Positions 24,101 through 39,100 of a DNA stretch of 64,000 nt are shown here, one piece after another. The notes under the pieces are model-generated. The model saw only the letters and a program-made list of their open reading frames with translations. It had not been told where the DNA came from and searched no databases. The stretch spans positions 57,480,222-57,544,221 of the forward strand of contig NC_030677.2 in assembly GCF_000004195.4 (NCBI RefSeq), read 5' to 3'. Position 1 is the first letter of the stretch. Every line of letters starts with the position of its first letter. Source of the stretch: Xenopus tropicalis (Eukaryota; Chordata; Amphibia; Anura; Pipidae). Position numbers and translations under genes: made by a program.

Positions 24101-27100
24101 GCTTTCTTACACTGTGACCAAAATGGACCAATTTGGGGTTTGGGTTTGGACCAATTTGGTGATTGGTTATCTGGTAGTCCAATTTGGACTGACAGACTAC
24201 AGGAAGCTCTCTTTGGCAATACACCTGCCCAATATGTCTTTGAAAACTTTTGGAAATCAGAAATTCAAAAATAATCATATGCTTTAAGGCCACAGGGAGC
24301 AACACCAAAGGGTTGGTGAGCAACATGTTGTTAGCAAGCCACTGGTTGGGGATCATTGCTTTAGAGCATAGTGCACCTTATGCAGGAAGGCTTCTGACTG
24401 CAGTGCTTGTGGCCTCCTGCATTGGCAATCGTCCCCTGAACTGCAGACAGGCTCTGCTGCAATCCTTAGAGCCACATTTTCTTTATTGTTCAGTTTTGGA
24501 GGCTTTATTTTTATCCTTTAACAGTGTTGGACTGGAGACCCTTGAGACTATCAGAGGATTCCCAACATCATCTAAACTTAGCATTCTCTAAGTGGTTTAT
24601 GCAGATCAACATCAAAGCAAATTTGCGATTGGTTTGGCATGACCCTAATATTTTGGCCACAAATCCTTACACCTGGCATGCATGTATTTTTATGACTATA
24701 TATTTAGGCAAGTACAATTACAGAGCTACAAACACAGACAAAAGAGGGTTCTGTTGTGTAAAACTAATAATTTAGAAAAAAAGTCAGATAGTTAGGTAAA
24801 GTCAGATCAAAAAGTGTTTTCTCTAGCTCCACAGTCCCACCAGTGGTCCAGGTTAGGGGTGTGATCTTAAAAACTGTGCTGTATATATCAAATCAGCAGC
24901 TTCAATGTGTATTAAAAGAAACATAAATCACAATAAGAACAAATTGTTTGAGAAATACACATGTTAAATGCCCTTTGCTTAAAAGGTCACAGAGGCATTC
25001 AAGCCATTTTCTCATACATTCTTCTTTTTCAATCCCTTTAAAAAAAAGTCATAATCGGGAAAATAATCTCTCTGGGGAAAGTGTAATGAGCCAAGAAAAA
25101 CATTTATGCCTGTGTGCCATAACTCGGACAAGATAACTCAATCATTCTTTAGTTTGGCCTCCAATGTGCTGAAAGATGTCAGGGGGAAACAAAAAGGCAG
25201 AAGGCTTTCTTGTTATTCTTTAAATATTACACTATTATGATAAAAACAAATCAGCCGTTTGTGAAACATATCAATTTTATATCCAAGTTCATGCTATTCC
25301 AGTGTTATAAAATGTTTTGAAGCCTTTAATGATGAGACAATTTATAGAACAAGTAATCAGCATATAAACTTATTTTTAGACAGATTTTTTTGTTTTTACT
25401 TAAAAATCATTTGTTGCACCTCAGACACAGCAAGGTCCCACATGGGAAAGATTTCAGAAATGTCAGTGTAAATGATAATCCTCAAAGAGATTTGCTGTAG
25501 AACTCACACCAGGTTAGGATGATAGCTCTGCCATTTCGTTCCTAATTCAAAAACTATTGTACTGACAAGAAAGTATTGATAACTCACTTTTCACTGCTTG
25601 TGGTCATTATCAGTTTTACCAGGAAGCAAATCTTACTCATAGCCTGCAAGCGAACAATGACATAGGCCATGATTTGTTGAGCTTTAAGATGCAGGAAAAA
25701 CTGATTTTGGAATGGAATAACTTGTAACAAAAGCATCACCAGAAAATGGCACATCCCCTTTAGAAGAGCTAAACATTTTTTTTCCCTGAAGAGGTATACT
25801 TATACAATATAAAACAATTATATATACACACAAAGGTAGGTTTACCTACAGCGTTAATGCAACACTATGGGCCAGCATTTGCAAAACCACCCTAAGGCTG
25901 ATTCATAACATGGAACATTACAGGGATTTAAAAATGTGCAAATAAACACAATGCGCCTGTTTTCTGTAATATGCACACTGCCCTGTGTTAAATTTATGAG
26001 GGACAGGAGGGGAGTATTCCATAGGTGCTCCATAGGTGATAGGGGGCAGCAGAGGGCACAGGCCACGAATGAGTCCTGTCTTTAATGCCTTCCCTACTGT
26101 GCGGGAATCGTAAGCATGTCAAAATGAAGTTTGACTGTATATGAAAGAGATGTGGATATTACATTATACATTATTAAAACAATTAAAGCAGTGGCCTGCG
26201 TATATACCCCCACTCCCCTTTAGGTTATAGCAAAGTTAACTTTATAAGAAAATACACTGAGACGGTCACATTACCTAAGTTCTAATTAAAAGATAAAAGA
26301 TAATAACCCTCTGTTCTATGACCTCCAGTCAGGGGGACCAGCGCTTCTGTTTGAAAGCAACTGCATTTTCATAAGGATCATGTTGTTATCTTAAGCAGAC
26401 CTGGAAAATCTATTTTTTGTTGATAAACTTATTAATTTTATTATAGCCTCTGTTGAATTCAGAAGATAAGCAAATAGAAATGTGTACTGTATTTTACTGA
26501 ATCTAATCCAATCTCTGCTCTCAAGATTGCTTTGCAAGAAATAAAAATGTTATCAATCACAGAAAGACAAATAATGGAAATTACACTGAGCAAAAGCTCA
26601 CAAGTCATAGGAATTCTTGCCGTACCCAAGAAAACCCTGGTTAAAATGAAAGCAGACATGGTGCTGCAGCAGATGGCACAGGATCAAAGAACGGACAGGA
26701 AACTTGTGGTTTACCTTCAGCAGTCAAAATCTCTGCTGAGTGAGCAAGGTGCTGTGTAACATAACATCCCCATTTTGCCTGCCTTAGCATGTTAAGTACA
26801 TGATAAACACTGTAATATACAAATCACTACAGAATGAGAATGGAATATGAATTCTTTCCAGGCACAAAGCATTCATGGGACAAGCCTACCTCTTGAAGCT
26901 GTGGTTCTTTTTTCTTAGCTGACAAGCTTAAATGTTTATCCAGAAGGCTGTAGTTCTTTTCTGTGTCTTTGTCAAATTTCTTTTTTAATTCCTATAATAA
27001 ATGATAAATAGGATTAAATAACATTTTGGAAACGTACACCTTATTTATATTTTTGAACATTTAAAGAGGACCTGTCTCTCAGACATAAAAAGCTGTATAA

Positions 27101-30100
27101 TAAAAGTCCTTTTAAAATTAAACATGAACCTCAAATTAATTTTTATATTAACACATCCAAACCCATTATAAAGGCATTTAAAAATCCCAGCTGTCAATCA
27201 TATATTGCTTGGGCAGGCAATAACTTTAGCTTTCCATTCAGCACTATGTAGATGTCACTGCACATCTCCCTTTTTCCCTTCCTCCTCATCATCATGTAAT
27301 TGTGTAGCCAGTGCATGGGCATGGGCATCTGGTCCTCCATACTGGCACAGAAACAAGATTTTGGCATGATACAAAGCTTGCTTTCATTACAGTGTCCACA
27401 AAATGGTGCCTGCCTGCTTGCTTTGATTGAGTAATTCCAAGACAGAAGGAAACAAGATTTATATTATTTATACAGAGTAAGTAAAATTTATTTTGCTCAA
27501 CTAGCAATATAGAAAATAATTTGAAGTTATTTCTTAGGGTGACAGATCCCCTTTAAACAGACAAGGCTACATTATGAGCATCATAGTTATGGATTATAAA
27601 AGAAGCCGAGGTTCAGGTCTTAAGCTGGCCATACACATACTGATAAAATCGTACAAAACCTAGTTTTGTATGTTTTTCGGACTGTGTGTGATTTATCGGT
27701 CGTTTAGTTGATCGAACTGGTTAGAACATTTTGGTCAGATAATGATGAAACCTGTGCATGTATTGTGTATCTGACAATATCCTTGGGGGACCTACAATAG
27801 AAGTCACTTTTGTACGATTGGCGTCTGCCAATTATTTCATATTCAGAACATCATTCAATTTGTATTTCAAGGGCTTTATCCTACAATTTCAGTCTGAATG
27901 TTAGTTTTAGATCATTTCATTTAAACTTACGACCAATATCCAAACGTTCGTCGGAAGAAGACTAAAATCTGAATGTGTATTGCCACCTTTATTCATAAAC
28001 ATGGAGGACACCACCAGAAAATACACATATTTAATGGAAGAGAATAAGAATGTGGCTCACATACAGTCCATGCTGATCAAATGAATTTGATTTATATTAG
28101 TTCATCTGTTAAAAATTATCTAGATTTCTTAAAGAGAGATAATACCACTGTAATTCACTGCATATGTGAATGTTTTTAATGAGTGTATGTAAGAAAGTCA
28201 ACCTGGTCTTAGGAGGGCATGTATTAACATTCCTATTTTTCTTTTTTTACAACTCATGTTTTTTTGCTCAAATTACTTAATACTGAGGCTCTTATGCAAA
28301 AGGGAGTGAAATACACAGTAGATCAAGAGGAAAAAAAAGTAGAATTTAGTAAATAAATATGTGTGTGTGTGTGTATATACGCTTCTTCTGCCCTCGCCCT
28401 TAGGGAAGTGTCACATGGGGAGATTAGTTGGCCGCGTTAAATCTTCCCTATAGCGGGCGACTAATCTCCCCGACATGCCATCCCACAGGCAAGAATGTAA
28501 ATCGCTGGTGGGATGGCATATGCGTCACTTTGGTTTTCCAAGGTGGCCCGAAGTTTCCTTGCAAGTAAACTTCGGTAGACTTCAGGAAACAGAAGTGACA
28601 CATATCCCACTGGCGTTTTACATTCTTGCTGTAGGATGGCACATAACGAATAACAAATATTTATCGCATGTGACTAATCTCCCCTTGTGCCACTTCCCTA
28701 AATGGCATTTAAGGCTTCTATATTGTTCCAAAAGCTCAAGTCTGCTGGCAAGGTCTCCGTCCAAAAATTTGTCCAGATATTTATCAGGGAGGGCCCATAC
28801 ACAGGCTAAAAATCTGCAATATCAGTCTAAGTAGCTAAAATCTACCCTTGTATGGCCAGCTTTAGAATGAGTAGCCTTGAAAATTACAGAAAATGTACAT
28901 TGGAGAAACAGGGCAAAAACTGCGCACAAGGATGAACCATCACAGACATAAGATCAAAACCAAAGCATGTGATACACCAGTGGGACAACACTTCTGCAAT
29001 CAGGACCACAGGCTTCAGGACATGAAGGTGTTAATTCTAAAAGGGAACTTTGGATCTGAACGAGAAAGGTCTAAGAATTCAAATGTATGGAGTTATTTAA
29101 CACATTAAGACAGGGCCTTAATTTGGGGTCAGGTTTCATGTCACACTATCTGATCTGACTGAATCCAGACCCCTGGACTATTTACAACCCACCCTAATAA
29201 ACCTTAATTACTTTCACTATCTTCACAAGTTATCTCTATCTATCTGTAACTTCCTAATTTATTGCTTGTAAACACTTCTCTCTGATCTATCAGTATAAAT
29301 GTTGTGCCATTTCAGTTCTCATTTGTATGTTGCCTGATGAAGGGGCCTTAGAGCTCCAAAAGCTTGCAATGTATTTTTATTGTTAGCCAATATAGGTATC
29401 ATTTCTACAATACTCTTGTATTTGTGTTTTGTTGTTTTTTTATTATTATATGAAGGAACCTATAAGCCTTGCAGACAGTTGCTTACACTAGCTGAGAATA
29501 ATTTTAGATGGCAAATACCAATATTTCCTACTGGCAAACAGATCTGAAAAAGAAGAGGCTTAAGTTTGTTGCCAAAAATATTAAATACAAAATGGTGGAA
29601 CCGTATAAGGTAGTTATGGGCATTTCCAAGGTGTTTCAAGGTCTCAATATCTTTACTACATACATGACAGACAACACTACATCATAATCCTTTAATAATC
29701 TAATTATATTTACGTTCTAGAATAAAGATTTACCCTCTCACTACTTGCTGGTCCTTAAACTAGTCCTAAAGACATTTGATACTTAGACCATATGTGCACA
29801 AAAATACGATTCCCTTATCACCAAAGCCTGACTAGAGTATCTCAGGCTCAAGGCACCAAGGACATTTTCTTCAAATCATTCCCATGGAAACCCTCGACCA
29901 CAAGTCATTAGTTTTTATGGAACATTTGGGAAGATTTCTACCAGAACTGAAATTTGACAATTTTCTACCTATCACTGCTGGTTTCCACCCTAGGAACACT
30001 TATGGCACACAGGAATTTGTTACTTAAAGTGTCTTCTGCTGCAATCGTGTGCCACCGAAGTGAAAATGTGTTTTATCATCTATTGTGAGCTCGACATTTG

Positions 30101-33100
30101 AAGATGCCCAATATCCTTTATGCTCGCAGAAATAACAGATTTCACTGAGCCTTATTAAAACATACAGTCTCATATAAATGCCTTGAAAGAATGGCAAATT
30201 TACTTTATATGCCTATTTTGTCAGCATGTTGTGAGTATGTTTTTGTAGATAAGAGCTTCCAAAGGACAGGAAGAAATCTGTTCCATTTTCAAGCATTTCC
30301 AAATAAAGGTTTTGTCAAAATTCCTTTTTTAGGACTGCAGTCATAGCCAAAAGCAGTAATAACAGAATGGAATGTTAGTAACACCCAGTTCATCTCCTTT
30401 CTGAAAAAGGACAAAATGCTACATAACTAAAAGAATTAATAGAAAATTGTTTCCCTCAAAGATTATTTGGTAGTAAACCAGGATTCCCTCTAAGACCAAT
30501 ATTTCTTTTTGTTATTTTACAGTTGTGCCTTGATTTCTAAAGAGTCCAAATTCATCTTCTTTGTTCAAACATCCACACTCTGCAGTATATATACTGCAGA
30601 GTGTGGATGTTTGAACAAAGAAGATGAATGGCCCAAGGAATCCAAAAAGGTGTGCACTTCCTTTACCAATCATAGTTATAGACTTGATAAAGAATAAGCA
30701 GAGTACAAAGAAATGTACATGTCTTCTTGTGTTGGTTCCACACTATGGGGCTGGTACCCCAATAAAGTGGGTGGCATGCACAACTACAGAAAAAGTGTGA
30801 AATCAAAAGGTGAATCAGTTTGATAAAAATGTTATATTTATCTCTAACTTTTGCAAATTTCTCACAGCTGCATCTCTACAAACTGGACAAGGCTGAAAAT
30901 ACAAAAGCACTTGAAAAAGCTACAGAAACAAGAAGAGGAGCTCTTTTCTCAGTTGTGTGGGAGGCTGGAGATTTCATGTCAGCAGGAATGGGTTGTATAC
31001 TAGATGACCAATATATGCATTACATAGATAAAACGCTGTTTTTAGATAACAACACATTTACATCATTTTATGTGGGATAAAGCTAGTAAAAAGTATGCTC
31101 GCCCCAGAAAGTCATATTTTTAGAAAGTACACATTCCTCTGAATCTAAAATGGGTACCCATATTTTTCTAATCCAAAGTACCAAGCTGCAAAGCTTTTCT
31201 AAAGTTTGCAATTTTGATAACATCTCCAAAAATCCCCTCAAAGCTTCCATTTTGCAGCATCTTATCTCCCACACAGTATTAGGAACCAAGATAAAACACC
31301 CTGAATATGAACGCCAGGGGTCCCCTGAACAGTTTGATGCCCAATATGTATAGGTTTACCTAAGTATGTGGCATGTAGGGGCCCCTATGTGAACATACCC
31401 CCATATGATCTCTCATTTCAGCTCCTGCAAAATCAACAAAAAAGTATGCTTACCACAGAAAGCCATATATTTTTGGAAAGTACACATTCTAACAAATCCA
31501 ACATGCATAAAGAAGTCTTTCTACACCAAAGTACCAATCTGGAAAGCTTTCCTAAAGTTAGTGGTTTTTATGACTTTTCTGAAAAAAAAGCCTAAAATTC
31601 TTGCCACATTTATCTGACAACATTTCTTACATATAATAACACATCACCCTAAATATGAATTCCAGCGGTCTACTGAACAGTTTGATGTCCAATATGCAAA
31701 GATTTACCAAAGTATGTGGTGTACAGAGGCACCCAAATGAAAATAGTGCATAGGAATTTTCTCAGCTGCCAACTCAAATTTCTGAAAAAAAAGGCCAATG
31801 ACCACGTATTATGTGCCGTAAGACCCCCTAACTGTACAGAAAAACCCAGAAAATCATATATGTTTGGAAAGTACACATTCTGACAAATCCAACATGGGTA
31901 AAGAGTCCTTTCTACACCAAAGTACCAATCTGCAAAGCTTTCCTAAAGTTATTGGTTTCTATGACTTTTCAGAAAATCGCCTAAAAATGTTGCAATTTGC
32001 CGCATTTATCTCACACAATTTATTGCGTACAAAGGCAAATCACCCCAAATAGGAACACCAGAGGCCTACTGAACAGTCTGTGGTATGTACTGATCCCAAA
32101 ATGAAAATAGCGCATATGGATTTCTCTCCTGCCAACTCAGCTTTTGCACACAGAGCCCCGACAGTGTGTTATGTGCCGTAACACCCCCTAACTATACAAA
32201 GACCCCCCAGAAAACCATATATTTTTGTAAAGTACACATTCTGATGAATTCAAAATAGGTAAAGTTATTTTTCTACACGAAAGTTACACATGGCAAAGCT
32301 ATGCTAAAAACAGATCAGGAACACTAATACAGGGAAAAAAATGTAATAAAACCACAAAAATTGTGCAAATCAGTGAAACAACAAAATAAGTCACACAGCA
32401 GCGTAATTAGTGGTCAGAATATCTGATACAATAGTCACGCTGTCAAAATAAAGTTTTTAGGGAAAAGAAAAAAAGTGGTAAAATTAAAAAAAAATAATAA
32501 ATTTAAAAAAAAAAGTGTTTGTGAGTGAGTGTGCGTATACATGTGTGTACACATGTAAAAGTTGTGTGACAGTGTGTATATAAGTGTGCAAAATGAAAAG
32601 AAAACTGTGCTAAATTGGGCACTGTATGTGTGTGTAAATGTGTGTAAGTGTGTATAAATGCAAAAAGCAGGGATCGCTTGCCTTGTCCTCCGTGCTGCAG
32701 TCCTGGCAGGAAGTGAATAGGTGGCGGCACTGGGGGGGGGAAGGAGGAAGCAGGACAAGCAGCAGACGCAATGCAATCGAGTCTGCTGCTTGGAGGTCGG
32801 TCCTGCGCGATCGTGACAGCCCCCCTGGCTCATTGGCCAGGGGGCTGTCATCGCTACAAACTATCTGCAGAGAGATAGTTTTAAGAGAATCCTTTATCTG
32901 CCAAACAAGATACCCCTTTTCTGCAAGCATGTATGCCGTGCGTTGCTGTCAGCTAAAGGGTTAAAACGTATTGCACTATAATGTTGTTTATTTTAATGTG
33001 CTTCCACTATATTTCTTATGAGTATTTTGAAGCCCAATCAAAGGGGGGGTTTTCAAGAGGAAGCTGCAAGCAACATTTCTAGCACTCAGCAGAAGATTCA

Positions 33101-36100
33101 CATTGGGCACAGACCACTTACAGCGGTGAGTATAACACACATATATACATAATATACATACCACCTTAGAAAACGCAATCCATACGTGTCTGCTTTTTTG
33201 TTTCACTGTGTTTAAGTCAACTGGCGGCATGTATAGTATGCATTGTAATTGTGCAAACTGTTTTGTGAACATTTACTATAAAAAAAAGTATTATATGCTA
33301 AACATACCATTTGCTGTTCTTTTTTTCTAAAGGTTTAAATAGGTGTGCATTAAGTAATTGACTGATTAGTCCACTTCGACCTAATAATCACTATTCAATT
33401 ATTTGTTGCTGGCAAGTTGGAATACACATTTATACTATTTACTGTACAGTAATGGCTACAGAGACACTTAAAGACATTACAAATTATCAATAAATTGAAT
33501 GCTCCGTACCTTAACAGCTCCCAACTGCTCTTTCCGAAACCTTTCCAAGGGCTTAATCAGGGTCTCATTTACATTTAGTGCCTATAAAACACAACAACAA
33601 ATTTTTTTTGAGTGATGATGGATTAACAGTAAACACGGCTAGTAAAAAAAAAAAATAGGAAAAGTTATGAATAAAACTACCCACAGAAAAATAAAAGGTT
33701 TATAGTAGTTACTGCTATAGAACCAAAGAGGCCTTATTTTGCAACATCTGAAACAGTGAAAGTTGAAAGCTGAGTGTATACAATATATCAAAAACACTAA
33801 GGGGGTGATTTATCAATGGTCAAGTTTGATTTTTCTCAATTTGAGTTTTTTTGTGCTTAAAAAATTTGAATTCGTGTTATGGTTTGAAAACTTGAATGTC
33901 TGGTATGGGTATCGGGTCCCTTATCCGGAAACCCATTATCCAGAAAGCTCCGAATTACGGAAATCCCGTCTCCCATAGACTCCATTTTAATCAAATAATA
34001 CAGAATTTTAAAACTGATTTCCCTTTTCTCTGTAGTAATAAAACAGAACCTTGTAATTGATCCCAACTAAGATATAATTAATCCTTATTGGATGCAAAAC
34101 AATCCTATTGGGTTTAATTAATGTTTTATTGATTTTTTAGTAGACTTAAGGTATGGAGATCCAAATTATGGAAAGACCCCTTATCCGGAATACCCTTGGT
34201 CCCGAGCATTCTGGTTAATGGGTCCTATACCTCTATTTATTTATTAAGTGCTAAAACTTGAATGCAGAAATTCGCCATCCAAAAGCTTGTTTCCATAAAA
34301 GTCAATGGGAGTTGTCACAGGCAAAGTCAAGCCATATTCTGAAACTTGAGTTTTTCAAGTTTTTCAAGCTTGTAAACTCTAAAAATTTGAGATATTCGAA
34401 TTTTCTATTCAAACGAGTTTTCCTTTGTAGTGGAGTTTCTAATAAAATGTCACAAAGGTGCATTTCATTTTGTAACAGATTAATAGAAAAGATAACTAAT
34501 AAATGCTTCTCTAGGGGAAACAAAGACCTTAAGGATAATAGCAAACAGGGAAGATTTTGTTGCATTTTAATCTGGAAACTATACAGAAGAAGAATACAAA
34601 GGGACATCATCATGCAACAGTGCAAAATAAAATAGAAAGACCAACTGAAAAGTTGCTTAGATTAGGTCCATAAATAACAAAGGTGATTTTGTCTATGTTT
34701 ATATGTACTTTTTTATACAGCTGTAATACGATATGCAGCACTGTAAAAAAGTAAAAAACAGGGGGGGCAAGCTATGTAATAAATAAGTTTTAATATGTAC
34801 ACATTTTGCATATTACAAAATATTATTTCACAGATCCCACATTCATTTTACTCACCATTATTTCGCGCTGCTCTTCAAGATTTTGTAAAAAAGTCGAAAA
34901 CTCCTGAAGAGATGCATCTGCAATGAAATAATTAATAAAAATGTTATTAATTACATTTTGCTGAGCATTCATAATAAAATTATTAGGAAAAACAGAGACT
35001 CTCTCAATCAGCTTACCAATGCATCTCTCATCATCGGTCTCTGCATCTCCGATAAACTCAAATTTAAAGTCACGGAGTGAATTAGCAAACTTTCTCTGTG
35101 CATTGGAAAGGCCTGCAAAAGAAAAAGATCTTCAATATAATTTAAAACTGCAAACTTGCATAAAAGAATATAACTGTATATAAAACTGTGCCTTTGATAG
35201 CCCTCCTGGCACAAGACCCACTGCTCAGATACACAAGTGAGTCCAGCATGTAACTCCTGCCCTGAGCACACATTAGGATGGCACAACTTCTGGGGTCAGG
35301 GGCACCTTAATAAATAAGATTTAATGTAGTTAGTATATTTCAACAAGAGCAGAATGAGAGCTCCATAATGAAAAACACAGTAGTTCTTTCTTAAAATGCA
35401 ACAACAGCCTAGGGTAAAATTTATAATTATTGGTTTGTGCAAGGACATAGGAATTCTGTACCAATTCTAACTGCCCATAGCCCTAGTCTTGGACTCAGTA
35501 GATGCAATGTGCACATAGATAAGCTGTGTAGATTGGCAATGTATTCTACAGAGCTTATCTGTGTAACATGTGCCTTTTCTCCTTTTTTCAATGTGAAAAG
35601 CTGCCCCCATCGCTACAATGCAGCTTTGTTTATATAAACTATAGCAGGGTCTCTGAAGCAAACATACAGCTTTTAGGGCTTTAAGCTGGCCATACACACA
35701 CCGATAATGTATAATATAAAACGAGGTTTCATACGATATTCGGTGCATGTATGGCAAGTCGGCGAGTCGACCGATATCGCAGGAGTCTGCGGATATCGGT
35801 CGACTCGCCGATCGGGCCAGTTAAAAGATTTTGATCGGGCGCCATAGAAGGCGCCTGACCAAAATCTGCCTTCTGCGCTGAATCGGCAGAAGAAGGTAGA
35901 AATCTTATTGTTTCTACCTCCTTATCTGCCGTTTCAGCCCTGAATGGTGTGTGGCTGATTGTACGATCTTCACAAATCGCCACATGTGTGGCCACCTTTA
36001 TCCTTTTATTTCAGATTGTTGCATTTAAACATACAACCGATATCTGAACATTTGTCGGACAAAGACTAAAATCTGAATGTGTATGGCCACCTTTACATTT

Positions 36101-39100
36101 ACTCATAATAAATTTTTTTTTTACTATTCTGTGTATTCAGTAAGATGGCAGTACAATGCCGCTATAGAAAAATTCATAGGTCGGTCCAACTGGGGCATTA
36201 TTGCCATCCCCAGTAAATAAACCTTTTTAAGTTTTGAACTTCAGTGTCAAATGCACTGAACTAATATTACATGATAATTTTATATAACAGTATTACATGC
36301 TATAATGGACTTGTGCTTGCTATCTTTTTTCTTTAATTTAAAAGGTAACAGGTGTAAGGGCTACAGTACACTGGGCTGGTATTTTTCAGGCAGTGGAGAA
36401 GCGCCAGAAAGAGCCTAAGAACGTACAGTACATGTACCATCAGCATAATAGATGTATCTCTAATGAGCTCAAGGGCTACACAGTCCAGAGCAGCACAGCA
36501 CTATTAAGACTTGCAGGAGCATGGGAATATAGGAGGAACAAGCAAAAGTTGAAGCTTATAATGAAGCTTTCTGGCCTCATCATGCAGTCTACTTTATGGA
36601 TTGTATTACAGGTATCGGACCCCTTATCCGGAAACCCGTTATCCAGAAAGCTCCGAATTACGGAATGCCTGTCTCCCATAGACTCCATTTTAATCAAATA
36701 ATTCAGAATTTTAAAACTGATTTCCTTTTTCTATGTAGAAATAAAACAGAACCTTGTAACTGATTCCAACTAAGCTATAATTAATCCTTATTGGATGCAA
36801 AACAATCCTATTGGGTTTAATTAATGTTTTATTGCTTTTTTAGTAGACTTAAGGTATTGAGATCCAAATTACGGAAAGACCCCTTATCCGGAATACCCTT
36901 GGTCCCGAGCATTCTGGATAATGGGTCCTATACCTGTACTAAATTCTAACACAAGAACACTTGCCTGTACAATATACCTTGGAGTGTGGTTCTCAAAAGA
37001 CCAAGTTATTATTAAACTGTTAAACTGTATGAGCAGAGATTTGTTAATGACATAAAAAAGAAAAAAAGTGTATGTAGACAAACCAGGATAGTAAATCCAG
37101 AGGCATATTTCCTACCCACCAGCAGTAGTGCTTAAAGAATAAGTAAACCTTTTTTTCTATCAGGAAAATTACTTTAACAGGCTCCAGAATTACCTACCTT
37201 TGTCCCAGCATTCTCTCTGACCTGGTTCCTCAGTCAGAAGGTGATCGTTTTTCTTTGCTTCCTTGTGCAGAGTGAAGCCCCGCCCCTACTTCCTGTTCAA
37301 TTCTCTCTTCAATTGGACTACCTGTTGTCCAAGTGGAGAGCCTTCTGGGCATGCCTGGAGGCAGCAGGAGCCAGTCTGTGCATTAGCAGGGTTTTTTTTT
37401 TTTTTTGATGAAAGACTTGAACTGGAAGTGGGGGCGGGGCTTCACACTGCACAAGGAAGCAAAGAAAACGATGCTGGGACAAAGGTAGGTAATTCTGGAG
37501 GCTGTTTAGAGTAATTTTACTGATTATTACTGAATATTCTAAGACAGTTTGCAGTTGGTCTTCATTTTTTTATTATTTGCAGTTTTTTTAGTCATTTCAC
37601 TTTTTTTCAGCAGCTCTGCAGTTTGGAGTTTCAGCAGCTATCTGGTTGCTAGGGTCCAAATTACCTTAGTGACCAAGGAGCGGTTTGAATGAGAGGATTT
37701 GAATTCAGAGCAAGTTTTTTGGCTGCGACCCGCATTTAAAAGCTACAAAGAGTTAGAAGAAAATGGCAAATGGATTAAAAACTATAAGAAATAAATAACG
37801 AAGACCAATTGAAAAGTTGCTTAGAATAGGCAATTTTATGACATACTAAAAGTTAACTACCCTTTAATCACCAACACCAACCAATCCTGTTTTTTTCCGA
37901 ATTACGGATCCAAATAGTAGGTGGGAATGGGAGAATGTCTAAATGCAAGATCTGCGATCGTTAGGGTGAAAAGAAAAATGAATTTGTTGACTGCAAATGA
38001 AATGTGATAAATAAAACATATACAGTGTTGGAGGAGTATGGTTGTAATGATGCCAGCTAGAAATCGGTTGTTTCAATAAGGACTAAGGAAACCAGTGACC
38101 AAGAACACACTGGTAGCAATGGTAGCAGTGGATGCACTTTGCCTAGTGGGTCCCTTGTTGGAAAGAATGTGTGTGAATACAGTCTGGAACTGAATGTACT
38201 GATAAACGTTGCAAGGAAATGTATTGGTTCCCAAATGAATTAGGGTTAGGACATGTTTTTCATATTTAATGAAATGTATAGGGCAAGGTTAAACAAAAAA
38301 TGTTAAAAAGGAGCTTTCTAACTAAAATTTTACTTTAACATTCTATTGGCAATGTTTTTATGCACAGCCCAGAGTGGAAAAGATTTCTATTCTTAGAATG
38401 GGAACGACCAGAGGAAGAACAGAGCGTATTCTGTGTGTTTATATTTCATGCTTTACATACCAAGAAAAGAACTGACATGTTATGACCCTATCTAGAAACA
38501 CCCAAGGACAACAAGATACCGTGAATTACAATTCAAAGTTCAGCTTTGTATTCATGTTTAGTATATTATATAATTGCCAATCCTAAGCAACTTTTTTCTT
38601 GATCTTTTCTATATTTTCATTTGTTAGCCATCCTAACCTACTTCTTTCTAGTCTACAACTGGTTGTTGGGAGTCACTCTAATCAAAAAAAACATTTACTG
38701 TATTTAGCAACAGATCAAAAATGTTAGTAATTTAAATACCACAAAAATAAGAAAGGAAGACTAATTGAAAAAAGCTCAAAAACAAGAAGCTAATGTGTTA
38801 AAGGGGTATTACTGGATTGTGACTTTTAGTATGCTGTAAACTTTGGTATTCAGTTTGGCTTTGCGCTGCTATGTTCAGTGTCCTGATGTTATATCTGTTC
38901 AAAACTGTAGAAATGAGTGGAAAAATGAAAAATAATAAAATGAATCTACTTTTTGGCTTTAAGCAAGTCAGGGGTACTGACCCTAGCAACCAGGGGGGAT
39001 TAAAAACACCAGGTTGGAGAAGTTGTACAAAATGAAAAAAAACCAAATAACAAATAAATACTAACAAACAAATAATAAAAAGATATGGAAGCACAGTTTT

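Larger units (their letters stand above)
21069..26889 (-). other. arhgap10 intron 5
   Basis: It contains the GA microsatellite, a complete T2-like MITE (21274-21691), a LINE/SINE-tail-like repeat (22390-22610), a split hAT element (23003-24370) and a Harbinger-like MITE (23470-23744). Between 24400 and 26880 I see no feature. Confidence 0.6.
26992..33509 (-). other. arhgap10 intron 4
   Basis: It holds a T2-like MITE (27061-27556), a GGCCATACAC-type MITE (27620-27993), a Harbinger-like MITE (28403-28698), a Penelope-type fragment (28880-29425), an 80-bp palindrome (30550-30629) and a diverged tandem array (31091-32330). GT-rich sequence is at 32510-32660. The stretches 29430-30540 and 32970-33500 show nothing further. 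Confidence 0.6.

Noticed and set aside
23003..24370. One intact hAT element spanning the two GGTTGGGG-type ends
   Set aside because: Flanking 8-mers are inverted, not direct, and the interior contains unrelated insertions; kept only as a low-confidence composite.
32435..32964. Frames of 106-138 codons in the GT-rich region
   Set aside because: They come from CACACA/GTGTGT low-complexity sequence.
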